Numbered from the stretch's first letter, positions 1 through 8,814 are shown. The stretch is 64,000 nt of DNA from Palleronia sp. THAF1 (GCF_009363795.1 NZ_CP045420.1:3081001-3145000); one strand, 5' to 3'. Numbers and translations are program-made. Notes: generated by a model from the sequence alone, not told the origin.

Positions 1-1497
1 GCGCACCTTGCACTGACCGAAGCGCTCGCTGGTGAAGGTGGCACCCTTTGGGACCGGGCAGAGGGGCGCAAGGCGCTGGACGCCATGCAGGCCTTGCAGG
101 CCGAAGCCGACGCGGGCGGGACGATTTCCACCGGCGACTACGCCCGCCTGATCGACTCTGTCCTCTTGGCCGAAGAGGTTCGCCGCCCCGACGATGGCCG
201 CCCGGACGTGGCGATCTGGGGCACGCTGGAAGCGCGCGTTGGGGGGGCCGATCTGGCGATCCTTGCCGGTTTGTCCGAAGGCACGTGGCCAGAACCGCCG
301 ACGCCCGACCCATGGTTGAACCGCACGTTGCGGCATCAGTTGGGTCTGTTGCTGCCAGAGCGTCGCATCGGTCTGTCCGCCCACGACTTCCAGCAGGCGG
401 CTTGCGCGCCGCAGGTCGTGTTCTCTCGCTCGATCCGTGATGCAGAGGCCGAGACCGTCATGTCGCGCTGGCTGAACCGCCTCACCAATCTGCTGAGTGG
501 ATTGGCCGAAACCAACGGCCCAGAAGCGTTGGACGAGATGCGAGAGCGCGGCAACGTCTGGGTCGAACAGGCCCGCCGCGCCCGCGCTTTGACGATCGCA
601 AGCCCGCCTGCGCATCGCCCCTCTCCGCGCCCGCCGGAGAACGTGCGACCGACGCGCTTTTCCGTCACGCGGATCGAAACGTTGGTGCGCGATCCTTACC
701 AGATCTACGCACAGAACATTCTTGGCCTCTATGGCCTGAACCCCCTGCGCCCTGACGCCGATGCCCGAATCCGGGGCACGCTGTTTCATGGGATATTGGA
801 AGAATGGCTCAAGGCAGGGCCGGACCTGACCGAAACAACAGCCCGCAACGGCCTGCTGAAGATCGCGCGTGCCCATCTGGCAGACCTGCCGTGGGCCACA
901 GCCCGCGTCACATGGATGGCGCAGATTGAAGGCGTCGCGGACTGGCTGATTGAAGGTGAAAGCAAGCGGCAGGCCAGCGCGACACCCATCGCCTTCGAAC
1001 GCACCGCGATGTTCGAGGTGCCGGGCACCGGCGTCACCCTGAAAGGCACCGCCGACCGGATCGACCGGGCAGAGGATGGCCAGCTTACGGTCATCGACTA
1101 CAAGACCGGCGCGATCCCCAGCCCGAAGCAGATCATCCGCTTCGACCGACAGTTGCTGCTGGAAGCAATCATGGCAGAGGCCGGCGCCTTCCCCGATGTG
1201 CCTGCGGCACCCGTGGCTGCCATCTGCCACATCGGCCTTGGCAGCGCGCGACGAGACGATCCGCACCCGTTGCGCGAAGAGATCGGGGCCACGAAGAATA
1301 GCGAAGGCGTTACGCTCGACCCCGACGCCGCCCTGTTGGACCTGCAGACACTGCTAACCGCTTACGGCAAGCGCACACGGGGCTACAGTTCGATGCGGGC
1401 GATGGAATCGCGCCTTGATTGGGCGGAAACGGCGCATCTGGCGCGGTTCGGGGAATGGGACCTGTCCGACCCCGCAAAGCCAGAGGATGTCGGATGA
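1..1497 (+). CDS. addB: AddB, double-strand break repair nuclease (3' part)
   Basis: The gene enters from the left edge in frame 1, so only the last 498 residues are present. AddB is the inactivated-helicase and nuclease subunit of the AddAB complex, which processes DNA double-strand ends for RecA recombination. The visible part ends in a PD-(D/E)XK (RecB-like) nuclease domain: GTLFHGILEEWLKAG, then LKGTADRID and VIDYKTG with the catalytic D and K. The stop codon overlaps the ATG of the next gene (ATGA), so AddB and AddA are translationally coupled, as in other alphaproteobacteria. Confidence 0.95.
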   Translation, partial: AHLALTEALAGEGGTLWDRAEGRKALDAMQALQAEADAGGTISTGDYARLIDSVLLAEEVRRPDDGRPDVAIWGTLEARVGGADLAILAGLSEGTWPEPPTPDPWLNRTLRHQLGLLLPERRIGLSAHDFQQAACAPQVVFSRSIRDAEAETVMSRWLNRLTNLLSGLAETNGPEALDEMRERGNVWVEQARRARALTIASPPAHRPSPRPPENVRPTRFSVTRIETLVRDPYQIYAQNILGLYGLNPLRPDADARIRGTLFHGILEEWLKAGPDLTETTARNGLLKIARAHLADLPWATARVTWMAQIEGVADWLIEGESKRQASATPIAFERTAMFEVPGTGVTLKGTADRIDRAEDGQLTVIDYKTGAIPSPKQIIRFDRQLLLEAIMAEAGAFPDVPAAPVAAICHIGLGSARRDDPHPLREEIGATKNSEGVTLDPDAALLDLQTLLTAYGKRTRGYSSMRAMESRLDWAETAHLARFGEWDLSDPAKPEDVG

Positions 1498-4400
1498 ACG
1501 ACGCCAACGCCCGCCAGATCACCGCCGCTCAACCCGCGCTGTCCACGTGGCTGTCGGCGAACGCGGGTTCGGGCAAGACGCGCGTATTGACCAACCGCGT
1601 CGCCCGCCTTTTGCTGTCGGACGTGGACCCGACGCGCATCCTGTGCCTGACCTATACGAAGGCCGCCGCGTCCGAGATGCAGAACCGCCTGTTTGCCACA
1701 TTGGGCCGCTGGGCGATGATGCCGGACGACAGCTTGCGCGCTGAACTCGCCGATCTGGGAGAGTCCGCCGCCGCAGATCTGGCCAAGGCGCGGCGCCTGT
1801 TCGCCAAGGCCATCGAGACTCCGGGTGGCCTGCGCATCCAGACCATCCACTCTTTTTGCGCCGTTTTGCTGCGCCGCTTCCCGCTGGAAGCAGGCGTCAC
1901 CCCGCGCTTCACCGAAATGGACGACCGCGCCGCCGCGCAGTTGCGGGCCGATTGCCTGGAAGAGTTGGCCGAAACGCAGCCTGATCTGATGCATGCGCTG
2001 GCGCGGCAGACGGGCGATATCAACGGAATCGTGGGAGAGATCACCGGGCGGCGCGACGCGGTCCGCCCCGCGACAGAGGCAGACCTGCGTGCCGCGTTGG
2101 ACCTGGGGCCAGACATCACGTTGGACAGCGTTCTTGCGCAGGTGTTCGATGCCGACACCGAATCCGTCCTGACCGACCTGCGCGCCGTCCTCGCCAGCGG
2201 CAGCAAGACAGACATGGCCGCGCAGGCCAAACTCCAGTCCCTTCGCCCTCCCTACGCGACCGGCACGCTGGCGGTTCTGGAAGACGTGATGATTACCGGA
2301 GCGAGCGCGAAAGCTCCCTTTTCGGCCAAGATCGGGAGTTTCCCCACCAAGGCCAGCCGCGCGGCGCTGAACGAGGACACCCGCACCGCGCTCGACGCCC
2401 TGATGGAGCGCGTCGAAGCCGCACGCGCGACGCGCCTTGCCCTTGCTACGCTGGACCGCAGCCTGACGCTGCACGCTTTCGCAGACGCCTTCCTGACCCT
2501 CTACGCCAAGGCGAAAGAGGCGCGCGGTTGGCTGGACTTCGACGACCTGATCTTGGGTGCGCGCACCTTGCTGTCGAGATCCGAAGTGGCCGAATGGGTG
2601 CTCTATCGTCTCGACGGGGGAATCGACCACATCCTTGTCGACGAAGCGCAGGACACCGCACCGGCACAGTGGGACGTGATCGAGGCGCTGTCGCGCGAGT
2701 TCGCGTCCGGTCAAGGCGCGCGGGACGCTCATCGCACGATCTTCGTGGTCGGCGACAAGAAGCAATCGATCTATTCCTTCCAAGGCGCGGACCCCGAAGG
2801 CTTTGACCGGATGCACGATCATTTCGCCGGGCAACTTGGCGCCGACGCGCTGCAACGGCTGGAATTGCAGCATTCGTTCCGCTCTGCCCCCGCCATCCTG
2901 CGGGCCGTGGATGCCGTTTTCGCCGACGGACTGGGCGGAGATGTGCAGCACATCGCGTTCAAGGATACGATGCCCGGCCGCGTTGATCTGTGGCCCCTGA
3001 CCGAAGGCGATCCGCCCACCGATCCGCCCGATTGGCAAGACCCGGTGGACCGCGAAGATCCCGAAAGCGCCATAGCCAAACTGTCGCGCCAGATCGCCAA
3101 GACGGTGCGCGGCTGGCTGGATGCGGGCGAGACGATCCCCGATGGCAAGGGCGGTCAGCGCAAGCTGGGTGCGGGCGATATCCTTGTGCTCGTCCGCTCT
3201 CGCTCTGGTCTGTTCCACCCGCTGATCCGGGCCTGCAAAGCAAAGGGCATCGAGATCGCAGGTGCCGATGTGCTGGAGCTGGAAAGCGATCTGGCGGTGC
3301 GCGACCTGCTGTCCCTGCTCCGCTTCTTGGCTCTGCCCGATGACGACATGTCGCTGGCTGAAGCCCTGCGCTCGCCCCTGTTCGGTCTGTCAGAGAGCGA
3401 TCTTTATCACTTGGCCCAAGGTCGTACTGGCACCCTGTGGAAAGCCCTGCGTGAAAGCGATCACGATCCAGCGCGCGAGACGATTGGCGATTTGCTGAAT
3501 AACGCGGATTTCCTGCGACCCTACGAGCTGCTCGACCGGATCCTGCTGCGCCACCGGGGCCGCGAACGGCTGCTTGGGCGGTTGGGTATGGAGTCCGAGG
3601 ATGCCATCGACGCCCTGCTGGCACAGGCGCTGGGATATGAGCGCACGGATATCCCTTCGCTGACCGGCTTTCTGGCCTGGTTCGACGCCGAAACCGTCAA
3701 GATCAAACGCCAGTCCGACAGCGCGGGCGGGCGGTTGCGCGTGATGACCGTGCATGGCGCGAAGGGTCTGGAAGCGCCAGTGGTGATCCTTGCCGACACC
3801 ACCAAGGTTCCGCGCAACGATGAGCGCAAGCTATTGGCGATCCCCGGTGGACCGACTTTGTGGAAGCCTGCCAAGCCGGAGCTTCCGCCGGTTCTGACAC
3901 CGATAACCGACGCGCTGGATGCCGCTGCCGCAGCCGAACGTGACCGCCTGCTTTATGTCGCGATGACCCGCGCGGAAAGCTGGCTGGTGGTGTGCGGGGC
4001 GGAGCTGAACACACTGAAGAACACCTGGTACGAGCAGATCGCAACCGGTTTGGAAGCTCTCGATCATGAACCATTGGACGTCGAGCCCGGCACCGCAAAA
4101 CGCTTTGCCAGTGGCAACTGGGGTGGACTGGAACAACGCGACGGCGCAGTGACAGACGTGGAACCGGCGCCGTTGGAAGGCTGGTTTCACGAGATGCCGC
4201 CCGCGCCCGACGTCGTGGCCCCATTACTGACGCCCTCGTCTTTGGGTAGAGCCAAGGCACTATCCGGCGAGGTCGATCCCGATGACGATCCCGACGCGGC
4301 GTTGATCCGGGGCACGCGCATTCACCTGCTGTTAGAGCACCTGCCCCCGGATCGCCCTGACGATTGGCCAGCACTCGCTCGCCGCCTTTTAGGTGCCGAA

Positions 4401-4799
4401 CAACTAAGCGATGCAACGCAGGCCGACCTTTTGGCCGAGGCAGCGGGTGTGCTGACGAACCCAACGCTCGCCGCCCTGCTGCAAAAACCCGCACTCACGG
4501 AAGTGGACCTGACCGCGCCGCATCCCTCTGGCGCGCGCATCGCCGGAACGGTGGACCGGCTTGTGATCACACCGGACCGTATCACCGCGATCGACTACAA
4601 ATCGAACCGCCTGATCCCTGATCGACAAGAAGATGTGCCCGACGGATTGCTGCGCCAGATGGGTGCCTATGCGCACGCGCTGGCCGCGATCTATCCCGAC
4701 AGGCAGATCGAAACCGCCCTGCTCTGGACCCGCGCCCCGCGCCTGATGCCGATGGACCCGGACCGCGTAGCAGCAGCCTTCGCCAGCGCGCTGCCTTGA
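1494..4799 (+). CDS. addA: AddA, ATP-dependent helicase/nuclease subunit
   Basis: AddA is the UvrD-type motor and nuclease subunit that works with AddB on double-strand ends. From the ATG at 1494, which overlaps the addB stop, the protein is 1101 aa. The Walker A motif ANAGSGKTR is near residues 22-30, helicase motif II appears as DHILVDEAQDT and motif VI as LLYVAMTRAE. The C-terminal nuclease domain shows RGTRIHLLLEHL, AGTVDRL and AIDYKSN. An in-frame start 75 bp upstream would lie deep inside addB and is unlikely. Confidence 0.96.
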   Translation: MNDANARQITAAQPALSTWLSANAGSGKTRVLTNRVARLLLSDVDPTRILCLTYTKAAASEMQNRLFATLGRWAMMPDDSLRAELADLGESAAADLAKARRLFAKAIETPGGLRIQTIHSFCAVLLRRFPLEAGVTPRFTEMDDRAAAQLRADCLEELAETQPDLMHALARQTGDINGIVGEITGRRDAVRPATEADLRAALDLGPDITLDSVLAQVFDADTESVLTDLRAVLASGSKTDMAAQAKLQSLRPPYATGTLAVLEDVMITGASAKAPFSAKIGSFPTKASRAALNEDTRTALDALMERVEAARATRLALATLDRSLTLHAFADAFLTLYAKAKEARGWLDFDDLILGARTLLSRSEVAEWVLYRLDGGIDHILVDEAQDTAPAQWDVIEALSREFASGQGARDAHRTIFVVGDKKQSIYSFQGADPEGFDRMHDHFAGQLGADALQRLELQHSFRSAPAILRAVDAVFADGLGGDVQHIAFKDTMPGRVDLWPLTEGDPPTDPPDWQDPVDREDPESAIAKLSRQIAKTVRGWLDAGETIPDGKGGQRKLGAGDILVLVRSRSGLFHPLIRACKAKGIEIAGADVLELESDLAVRDLLSLLRFLALPDDDMSLAEALRSPLFGLSESDLYHLAQGRTGTLWKALRESDHDPARETIGDLLNNADFLRPYELLDRILLRHRGRERLLGRLGMESEDAIDALLAQALGYERTDIPSLTGFLAWFDAETVKIKRQSDSAGGRLRVMTVHGAKGLEAPVVILADTTKVPRNDERKLLAIPGGPTLWKPAKPELPPVLTPITDALDAAAAAERDRLLYVAMTRAESWLVVCGAELNTLKNTWYEQIATGLEALDHEPLDVEPGTAKRFASGNWGGLEQRDGAVTDVEPAPLEGWFHEMPPAPDVVAPLLTPSSLGRAKALSGEVDPDDDPDAALIRGTRIHLLLEHLPPDRPDDWPALARRLLGAEQLSDATQADLLAEAAGVLTNPTLAALLQKPALTEVDLTAPHPSGARIAGTVDRLVITPDRITAIDYKSNRLIPDRQEDVPDGLLRQMGAYAHALAAIYPDRQIETALLWTRAPRLMPMDPDRVAAAFASALP

Positions 4800-4856
4800 C
4801 CGCCCCCAGGCGCGTCCTTACCTCAGACGAAACCCCACGCTCCAAAGGAGAACACC

Positions 4857-5177
4857 ATGGCCACCGTTGCCGTCACCGATGACACCTTCGACGCCGAAGT
4901 CCGCCAATCCGACATCCCTGTCGTCGTGGATTTCTGGGCCGAGTGGTGCGGCCCCTGCAAGCAGATCGGCCCCGCGCTGGAAGAGATCTCGAACGAGATG
5001 GACGGCCAGGTCAAGATCGTGAAGGTCAACGTGGACGAGAACCCGAACGCCCCCGCACAGATGGGCGTCCGCGGCATCCCGGCCCTGTTCCTGTTCAAGA
5101 ACGGCGAAGTCGTGTCGAACAAGATCGGCGCTGCGCCCAAAGCCTCGCTGGAAAGCTGGATCAAGGAAGAGATCTGA
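4857..5177 (+). CDS. trxA: Thioredoxin
   Basis: A 106-aa thioredoxin, the cytoplasmic disulfide reductase recycled by thioredoxin reductase. The active site WCGPC is at residues 30-34 and the cis-proline loop reads VRGIPAL. A good ribosome binding site, AAGGAG, lies 6 nt before the ATG. It follows addA by 57 bp and is probably in the same transcription unit. Its natural terminator just downstream has been split by a transposon, so trxA transcripts may now run into the transposase gene. Confidence 0.97.
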   Translation: MATVAVTDDTFDAEVRQSDIPVVVDFWAEWCGPCKQIGPALEEISNEMDGQVKIVKVNVDENPNAPAQMGVRGIPALFLFKNGEVVSNKIGAAPKASLESWIKEEI

Positions 5178-5199
5178 TCCTGATCTTTCGACCAAAAGC

Positions 5200-5217
5200 A
5201 AAGGGCACCCCGGCGGT
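5200..5217 (+). terminator. Left half of the split trxA terminator
   Basis: Removing the inserted element and one target copy restores a textbook intrinsic terminator: stem arms AAAGGGCACC and GGTGCCCTTT, a 5-nt loop, and a T run that also overlaps the stop codon of the leftward KpsS-like gene. The stem would have served both strands. After insertion the left junction can still form GGCACC/GGTGCC, but it is followed by AGCCCC rather than T residues, so intrinsic termination should be lost. Confidence 0.8.
5210..5217. repeat. Target site duplication, left copy
   Basis: The 8 bp CCGGCGGT directly precede the left terminal repeat of the element and recur directly after the right one at 7850-7857. 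An identical 8-bp direct repeat at both outer edges shows that the element arrived by transposition and has not been rearranged since. Confidence 0.9.
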
Positions 5218-5243
5218 GCCAGCCCCTGACGCTAAATGTTGAA
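5218..5243 (+). repeat. Left terminal inverted repeat of the element
   Basis: The left end begins GCCAGCCCCTGACG and matches the reverse complement of 7824-7849 at 25 of 26 positions; the mismatch is the base after GCCAGCCCCTGACG. It is the presumed transposase binding end. Confidence 0.92.
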
Positions 5244-5254
5244 AAAGTTCTTCG

Positions 5255-5275
5255 GTTGGCCGCATTGCGGCCAAC
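5255..5275. repeat. Subterminal hairpin inside the element's left end
   Basis: Perfect 9-bp arms GTTGGCCGC and GCGGCCAAC are separated by ATT. It lies between the left terminal repeat and the transposase start. It might limit read-through translation into the transposase, as seen with hairpins near the ends of some insertion sequences, or help end recognition. There is no T run, so it is not an intrinsic terminator. Confidence 0.6.
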
Positions 5276-5322
5276 TTTCTCTTCGACACCACGCTTGACC
5301 GTCATCCGAATGGAGAACAAAG

Positions 5323-7038
5323 GTGTCGAGTGTCTCGAAGATATCTTCGGGAGCAGCGGTCGTGCCGCTGGCCCGGAGACTGCCTGCGCCCGCGGCAGGT
5401 GTCGATCTCAACTTCTGCCGCAACCCGGCCTGCGCCCAGTATGGCGTATTGCCAGATCCGTTCAAGCGGCCGAACGGCTCTCCGCCCGCGCCACCTGGCG
5501 TGCCGCGCGGAGCGGTTCCGGGTGGTAAGCACAGAGAGTTCTACAAGTGTCCGGCTTGCCGCACAACCTCCCGGGTGAAGAACAACCGTGCAGTCGTGGA
5601 GGAACACGAGCGGCTACGCCGCCTGCGCGATGTTGATCCCTGTGCGCCGGCCTGCCGCGCTGCGGACTGCGCGAACCAAGGTCTCCCCGTCAGAGAGCAT
5701 CCTGAGCTCTACCAGCGCTTTGGCAGGACGGAGGGTGGCGATCCGCGCTGGCGGTGCAAGGGCTGTGCGAAGACCTTCTCAAGCGGTAAGGCGGCCCGGC
5801 GCCATAAGCGGTCGGACAAGAACCGGCTGGTTCTCGACATGCTGTGCAACGACCTGTCGCTCGCCAAGACCTCGAAGATCTCCGGGTTGTCCTACCGCGA
5901 CATCTATCGGCGGATAGAGTTCTACCACGACCAAGTCAGGAGCTTCGTGGCGCGCCGTGAGGACTTCTCCCGGATCGACTTCGCAGAGGCGGGCTCACGC
6001 TTCGCCACCGATAGCCAGGCACTCACCATCAACTGGCCCAGCCGTAAGCGGCGCTTCCCGGTCGTGTTCCAGCATCTCTGCACCGCGCACGCGCGCTCAG
6101 GGTTCATCATGGAGGCTTCATTCCAACTCGACCCAGAGATCTCGCCGGCAGAAGCAGAGGCCCAGTCTTTTGCGGCCCAAGAGGACCACATCTCGACCGC
6201 CTTCCGGCGCCATGCCCGCATCTGGACGAAGAGCGAGTTCGACGCCCACCTCTTCCGTCTGGCCAAGGCCGCAGGGCTGACGCAGGTGGAAGAATATGGG
6301 CTGCCCGCCACCGGCTCGATGCTGCGCTACGATGTAATGCAGTTTGCGCACGCGATGCGGCTGCGCGATCATATCGGCCAGACGGACGCGCCGTTGATCT
6401 TCGTGATGGATGGAGACGCTGGGCTCAAACAATCCTTCACGACCGTCTTCCAGCCGGCAGTGTCGGCTGGGCGCGCGCATCTGGCTATCATCGACTTCGA
6501 CAAGGCGATGACGAACGACATGCGCAACTGCGTGGTCGCCGACGGTCGCACCGATCTATGTGCCTCTACGGGGCTAACCCCAAATGAGATCAGCTTGATC
6601 CCGTCGGAGTTCTTCGCGAAGATCCTCGACGAGGAGGTCGCTGTCCGGCTTGTCGGGGAGCCGGTCGGAGAATGGTTCCAGTATCCGTTCCCGACAAAGA
6701 GCGAACCCAACAAGCGGGTGCTGTTGATCACCGATCATCCCGGGCTGGAGGCGCGGGATAAGGCGAAGCTGATGCGCCTGGCCACGCTCCGCAGCGTCGA
6801 CAGCTACTTCCACCGCTTCCGCTCGAATGTGCGTTTCGCGAGCCGACCGCAGATCTCGACGAACGGCCCCGGCCGCGTCTGGGGTCGACATCACCTCTAC
6901 GACCCCGTCGTTCTGTCGAAGCTCGTGGAGGTTTACCGCTTCTACCATAACTGGATGGAGCCGGGTGTGGATGGGAAGACCCCCGCGATGCGGATTGGGC
7001 TGGCTCGTGGGCGCATCTATGAGCGAGACCTACTGTAG
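5323..7038 (+). CDS. DDE-type transposase with two zinc ribbons
   Basis: The 571-aa protein has two C4 zinc-ribbon-like pairs: C32/C37 with C76/C79, and C111/C116 with C145/C148 (WRCKGCAKTFS). A helix-turn-helix region follows at about 172-200 (SLAKTSKISGLSYRDIYRR). Probable catalytic acids are D230 (FATDSQ), D363 (FVMDGD) and E536 (LVEVYRFYHNW). The C-terminal GKTPAMRIGL resembles the GKTPAEAAGL end of IS1/IS6-like integrase cores. The start is GTG, with GGAG 7 nt upstream. At about 570 aa it is nearly twice the size of typical IS1595 or IS6 transposases. The transposase role is inferred from domains and from its place within intact inverted repeats. Confidence 0.8.
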   Translation: MSSVSKISSGAAVVPLARRLPAPAAGVDLNFCRNPACAQYGVLPDPFKRPNGSPPAPPGVPRGAVPGGKHREFYKCPACRTTSRVKNNRAVVEEHERLRRLRDVDPCAPACRAADCANQGLPVREHPELYQRFGRTEGGDPRWRCKGCAKTFSSGKAARRHKRSDKNRLVLDMLCNDLSLAKTSKISGLSYRDIYRRIEFYHDQVRSFVARREDFSRIDFAEAGSRFATDSQALTINWPSRKRRFPVVFQHLCTAHARSGFIMEASFQLDPEISPAEAEAQSFAAQEDHISTAFRRHARIWTKSEFDAHLFRLAKAAGLTQVEEYGLPATGSMLRYDVMQFAHAMRLRDHIGQTDAPLIFVMDGDAGLKQSFTTVFQPAVSAGRAHLAIIDFDKAMTNDMRNCVVADGRTDLCASTGLTPNEISLIPSEFFAKILDEEVAVRLVGEPVGEWFQYPFPTKSEPNKRVLLITDHPGLEARDKAKLMRLATLRSVDSYFHRFRSNVRFASRPQISTNGPGRVWGRHHLYDPVVLSKLVEVYRFYHNWMEPGVDGKTPAMRIGLARGRIYERDLL

Positions 7039-7040
7039 AT

Positions 7041-7727
7041 CTACCCTTGGTTCGGCGGCATCGTCGCGTGGTTCTGTCGCGCCAGCACGATGTTCGCGCG
7101 ATCCTCATCGGTTGCTCGTCGTGCAGGCATCCATTGGAACTCGGCCACGCCGATATCTGCCGCCCTCAACGCCTCGACCAGGCGCGCGCTTGCGAAGAGT
7201 CCAAAGTCCCACATCGGGTCGCGCCACAGCTCGACGCCAGTCTCAGCCTCCTCCTCGACGGGGATCGCACCGGGCTTGGTGTCCGGCCACCCTGACACAA
7301 GACCACGGGGACGGTTAATACCCTGGAACATATCCTCCTCCAGCGGCACCAACGTGTCCTTCCGCTCCGAGACATGCAGGTGGTGAAGCGGCCCGAGATC
7401 GCCCGTCGGAATATCCCGTCCGTCGGCATCAACCAGCGGCACGGGCGTGAGGCGGGAGGACCCGAGGTCGAAGTTCCTGAGGACATCCGCCGCCCTTGCG
7501 GAGAAGATGAAGTGCCATTCCATGCGGCGCACATCACCCAGCGCATCCGGGTCGAAACCCGGCGCCGCCACGAGGCGGGTCGGCACTTGGTCATCGCTGA
7601 GTGGCCAGCCGAAGAAGCCTGCATCCATACTGGCGTAGGGACACGGGGACGGGCTTTCGGGGCGGATCGCGAGCTTGAGAGCGGTCTTCCCGCTGACCTG
7701 GCTGAAGTGGATGGTAGAAAGAGTCAC
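7041..7727 (-). CDS. Imm11/DUF1629-like passenger protein
   Basis: A 228-aa protein starting with GTG, convergent with the transposase and inside the same inverted repeats. It has no signal peptide or membrane segment and is acidic. The central part (HFIFSARAADVL, then a stretch ending in LHHLHVSE) recalls Imm11 (MXAN_0049, DUF1629) immunity proteins, which protect against polymorphic toxins; this is a pattern resemblance, not a tested assignment. No toxin gene is nearby. It could be cargo that protects the host, an orphan antitoxin or an unrelated accessory factor of the element. Confidence 0.5.
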   Translation of the reverse strand: MTLSTIHFSQVSGKTALKLAIRPESPSPCPYASMDAGFFGWPLSDDQVPTRLVAAPGFDPDALGDVRRMEWHFIFSARAADVLRNFDLGSSRLTPVPLVDADGRDIPTGDLGPLHHLHVSERKDTLVPLEEDMFQGINRPRGLVSGWPDTKPGAIPVEEEAETGVELWRDPMWDFGLFASARLVEALRAADIGVAEFQWMPARRATDEDRANIVLARQNHATMPPNQG

Positions 7728-7803
7728 GGCGATCGTTTCCAGTAATCGGGATCTGAAGATAGATAGGTAGGAACCAGGTGACGTTCCCCGAAATGAAGAA
7801 GCC

Positions 7804-7820
7804 CGCGAGTTTTGCTCGCG
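7804..7820. repeat. Subterminal hairpin inside the element's right end
   Basis: Arms CGCGAG and CTCGCG are separated by five T/G bases, and next to them GCTCGCGAGC at 7814-7823 is a perfect 10-bp palindrome. It mirrors the hairpin inside the left end, which suggests that both ends carry structured DNA next to the terminal repeats. Confidence 0.5.
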
Positions 7821-7823
7821 AGC

Positions 7824-7849
7824 TTCAACATTTACCGTCAGGGGCTGGC
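7824..7849 (-). repeat. Right terminal inverted repeat of the element
   Basis: The sequence ends CCGTCAGGGGCTGGC and pairs with 5218-5243 with one mismatch in 26. It defines the right boundary of the element. Confidence 0.92.
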
Positions 7850-7857
7850 CCGGCGGT
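7850..7857. repeat. Target site duplication, right copy
   Basis: A second copy of CCGGCGGT, identical to 5210-5217. It is followed by GCCCTTTTT, the right arm and T run of the original terminator. Confidence 0.9.
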
Positions 7858-7865
7858 GCCCTTTT

Positions 7866-8759
7866 TCATGCGCGCCACCCGCATCGCGTCAACGCGGCGA
7901 TGATTTGTGCCTCTGCGTCGGGCGCGGCGGCGCTGATAGCCATTTGGCGGAAGAACCAAAACAAGTAGCGGTCGTAGTCAGGAGGCGCTGAGCGGGCCGC
8001 TTCGAACGCCTGTTCAACCCCCAGATCGACCACGTTCGCAGCGATGTGGTGGAAATCGATCCGACCGAACAGAACCGCCGGTTTGTGAAGGAAGTAACCC
8101 ATCAAGGCGACGGACGAATTCTGGGTGACGACGAGCGAGGCCTTGGGCAGCAGACGGTCCATATCCCCCATGACGATGTTCAAATTGGGATGCGCCGTCT
8201 GCAAATCACGCAGCGTTGCATGGTCAGCCTCATCGTAGTCTTCCTTCGGATGCAAACCCGCAACCACGGGCGCATCGCCGACCTGTTCCAAAGCCCTACG
8301 CAACATCTCGACCGGCGACATCGTCTGGAAGGAACGGGATTGCCGGATGCGCCCTTGCAAGGGAACATAGACCGTTCCATCCCCCGGCCCCGGCGCGGCA
8401 CCGTTCAGATGCTGCTTCCGACGCCGGTCACAAAATGCGGCAGCCTGCGCGCCATCGACCACAACGGGATCGAACCGCGCACGCGCAACCTCGAACTCCC
8501 ACCGCTTGGCCGTCGTCTCGATCCGCCAGAACGGATATAAATAGGCCAGCCGCAGAACGAATTGCCGCGGCCCCAAGGGCGCGTGCATCAGCACCAACGA
8601 ATGGCCGGGACGCTCGGCACTCTTCCGCCGCTCTGCCGCACCATCACCGCACAACTCGATGGCCCCACCCAAAGCGCTACGCAAACGCTCTGTGAAGTTG
8701 TGTTTCCCTGCATGCGCACGCGCCAACAAGGTCGGGTGATAGTGAACGCGCAGGACCAT
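7866..8759 (-). CDS. KpsS/LipB-type capsule polysaccharide domain protein
   Basis: A 297-aa cytoplasmic protein with the hallmarks of the KpsC/KpsS (capsule polysaccharide synthesis) fold, related to Kdo-transferases that build the lipid linker of capsules. Visible signatures are VYVPLQ near residue 131, [13 protein letters not shown] and [24 protein letters not shown]. It stands alone, with no kps transport or other glycosyltransferase genes nearby, so its acceptor is unknown. Its stop codon lies in the T run of the old bidirectional terminator that the upstream element disrupted. It is divergent from hslV. Confidence 0.6.
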   Translation of the reverse strand: MVLRVHYHPTLLARAHAGKHNFTERLRSALGGAIELCGDGAAERRKSAERPGHSLVLMHAPLGPRQFVLRLAYLYPFWRIETTAKRWEFEVARARFDPVVVDGAQAAAFCDRRRKQHLNGAAPGPGDGTVYVPLQGRIRQSRSFQTMSPVEMLRRALEQVGDAPVVAGLHPKEDYDEADHATLRDLQTAHPNLNIVMGDMDRLLPKASLVVTQNSSVALMGYFLHKPAVLFGRIDFHHIAANVVDLGVEQAFEAARSAPPDYDRYLFWFFRQMAISAAAPDAEAQIIAALTRCGWRA

Positions 8760-8786
8760 GTCGCCACGCTACGACACGTCGTCCGG

Positions 8787-8814
8787 TTGGCAAGTGCGCT
8801 TACGCTCTCCATAT
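8787..8814 (+). promoter_or_regulatory. Possible heat-shock (RpoH-type) promoter of hslVU
   Basis: TTGGCA at 8787-8792 is followed, after 14 nt, by CTCCATAT at 8807-8814, similar to the CTTG / CCCATNT pattern of alphaproteobacterial RpoH promoters. It lies 26 bp before the hslV start. hslVU is a heat-shock operon in many bacteria. The match is by eye only. Confidence 0.35.

Larger units (their letters stand above)
5218..7849. mobile_element. 2632-bp insertion element with passenger gene
   Basis: The element is bounded by 26-bp inverted repeats with a single mismatch and flanked by an 8-bp target duplication. It carries two convergent genes: a 571-aa DDE-type transposase (rightward) and a 228-aa Imm11-like protein (leftward), whose stop codons are separated by 2 bp. 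It lies inside the hairpin of the trxA terminator. An 8-bp duplication occurs in IS1, IS6 and IS1595-type elements, but the transposase is much longer than theirs, so the family is left open. Both genes look intact and the ends are well preserved, so it may still be mobile. Confidence 0.9.

Noticed and set aside
1383-3218. 611-codon reading frame on the minus strand inside addA
   Set aside because: It is antisense to a complete addA with all helicase motifs, shows no recognisable domains, and is typical of spurious long frames in GC-rich DNA.
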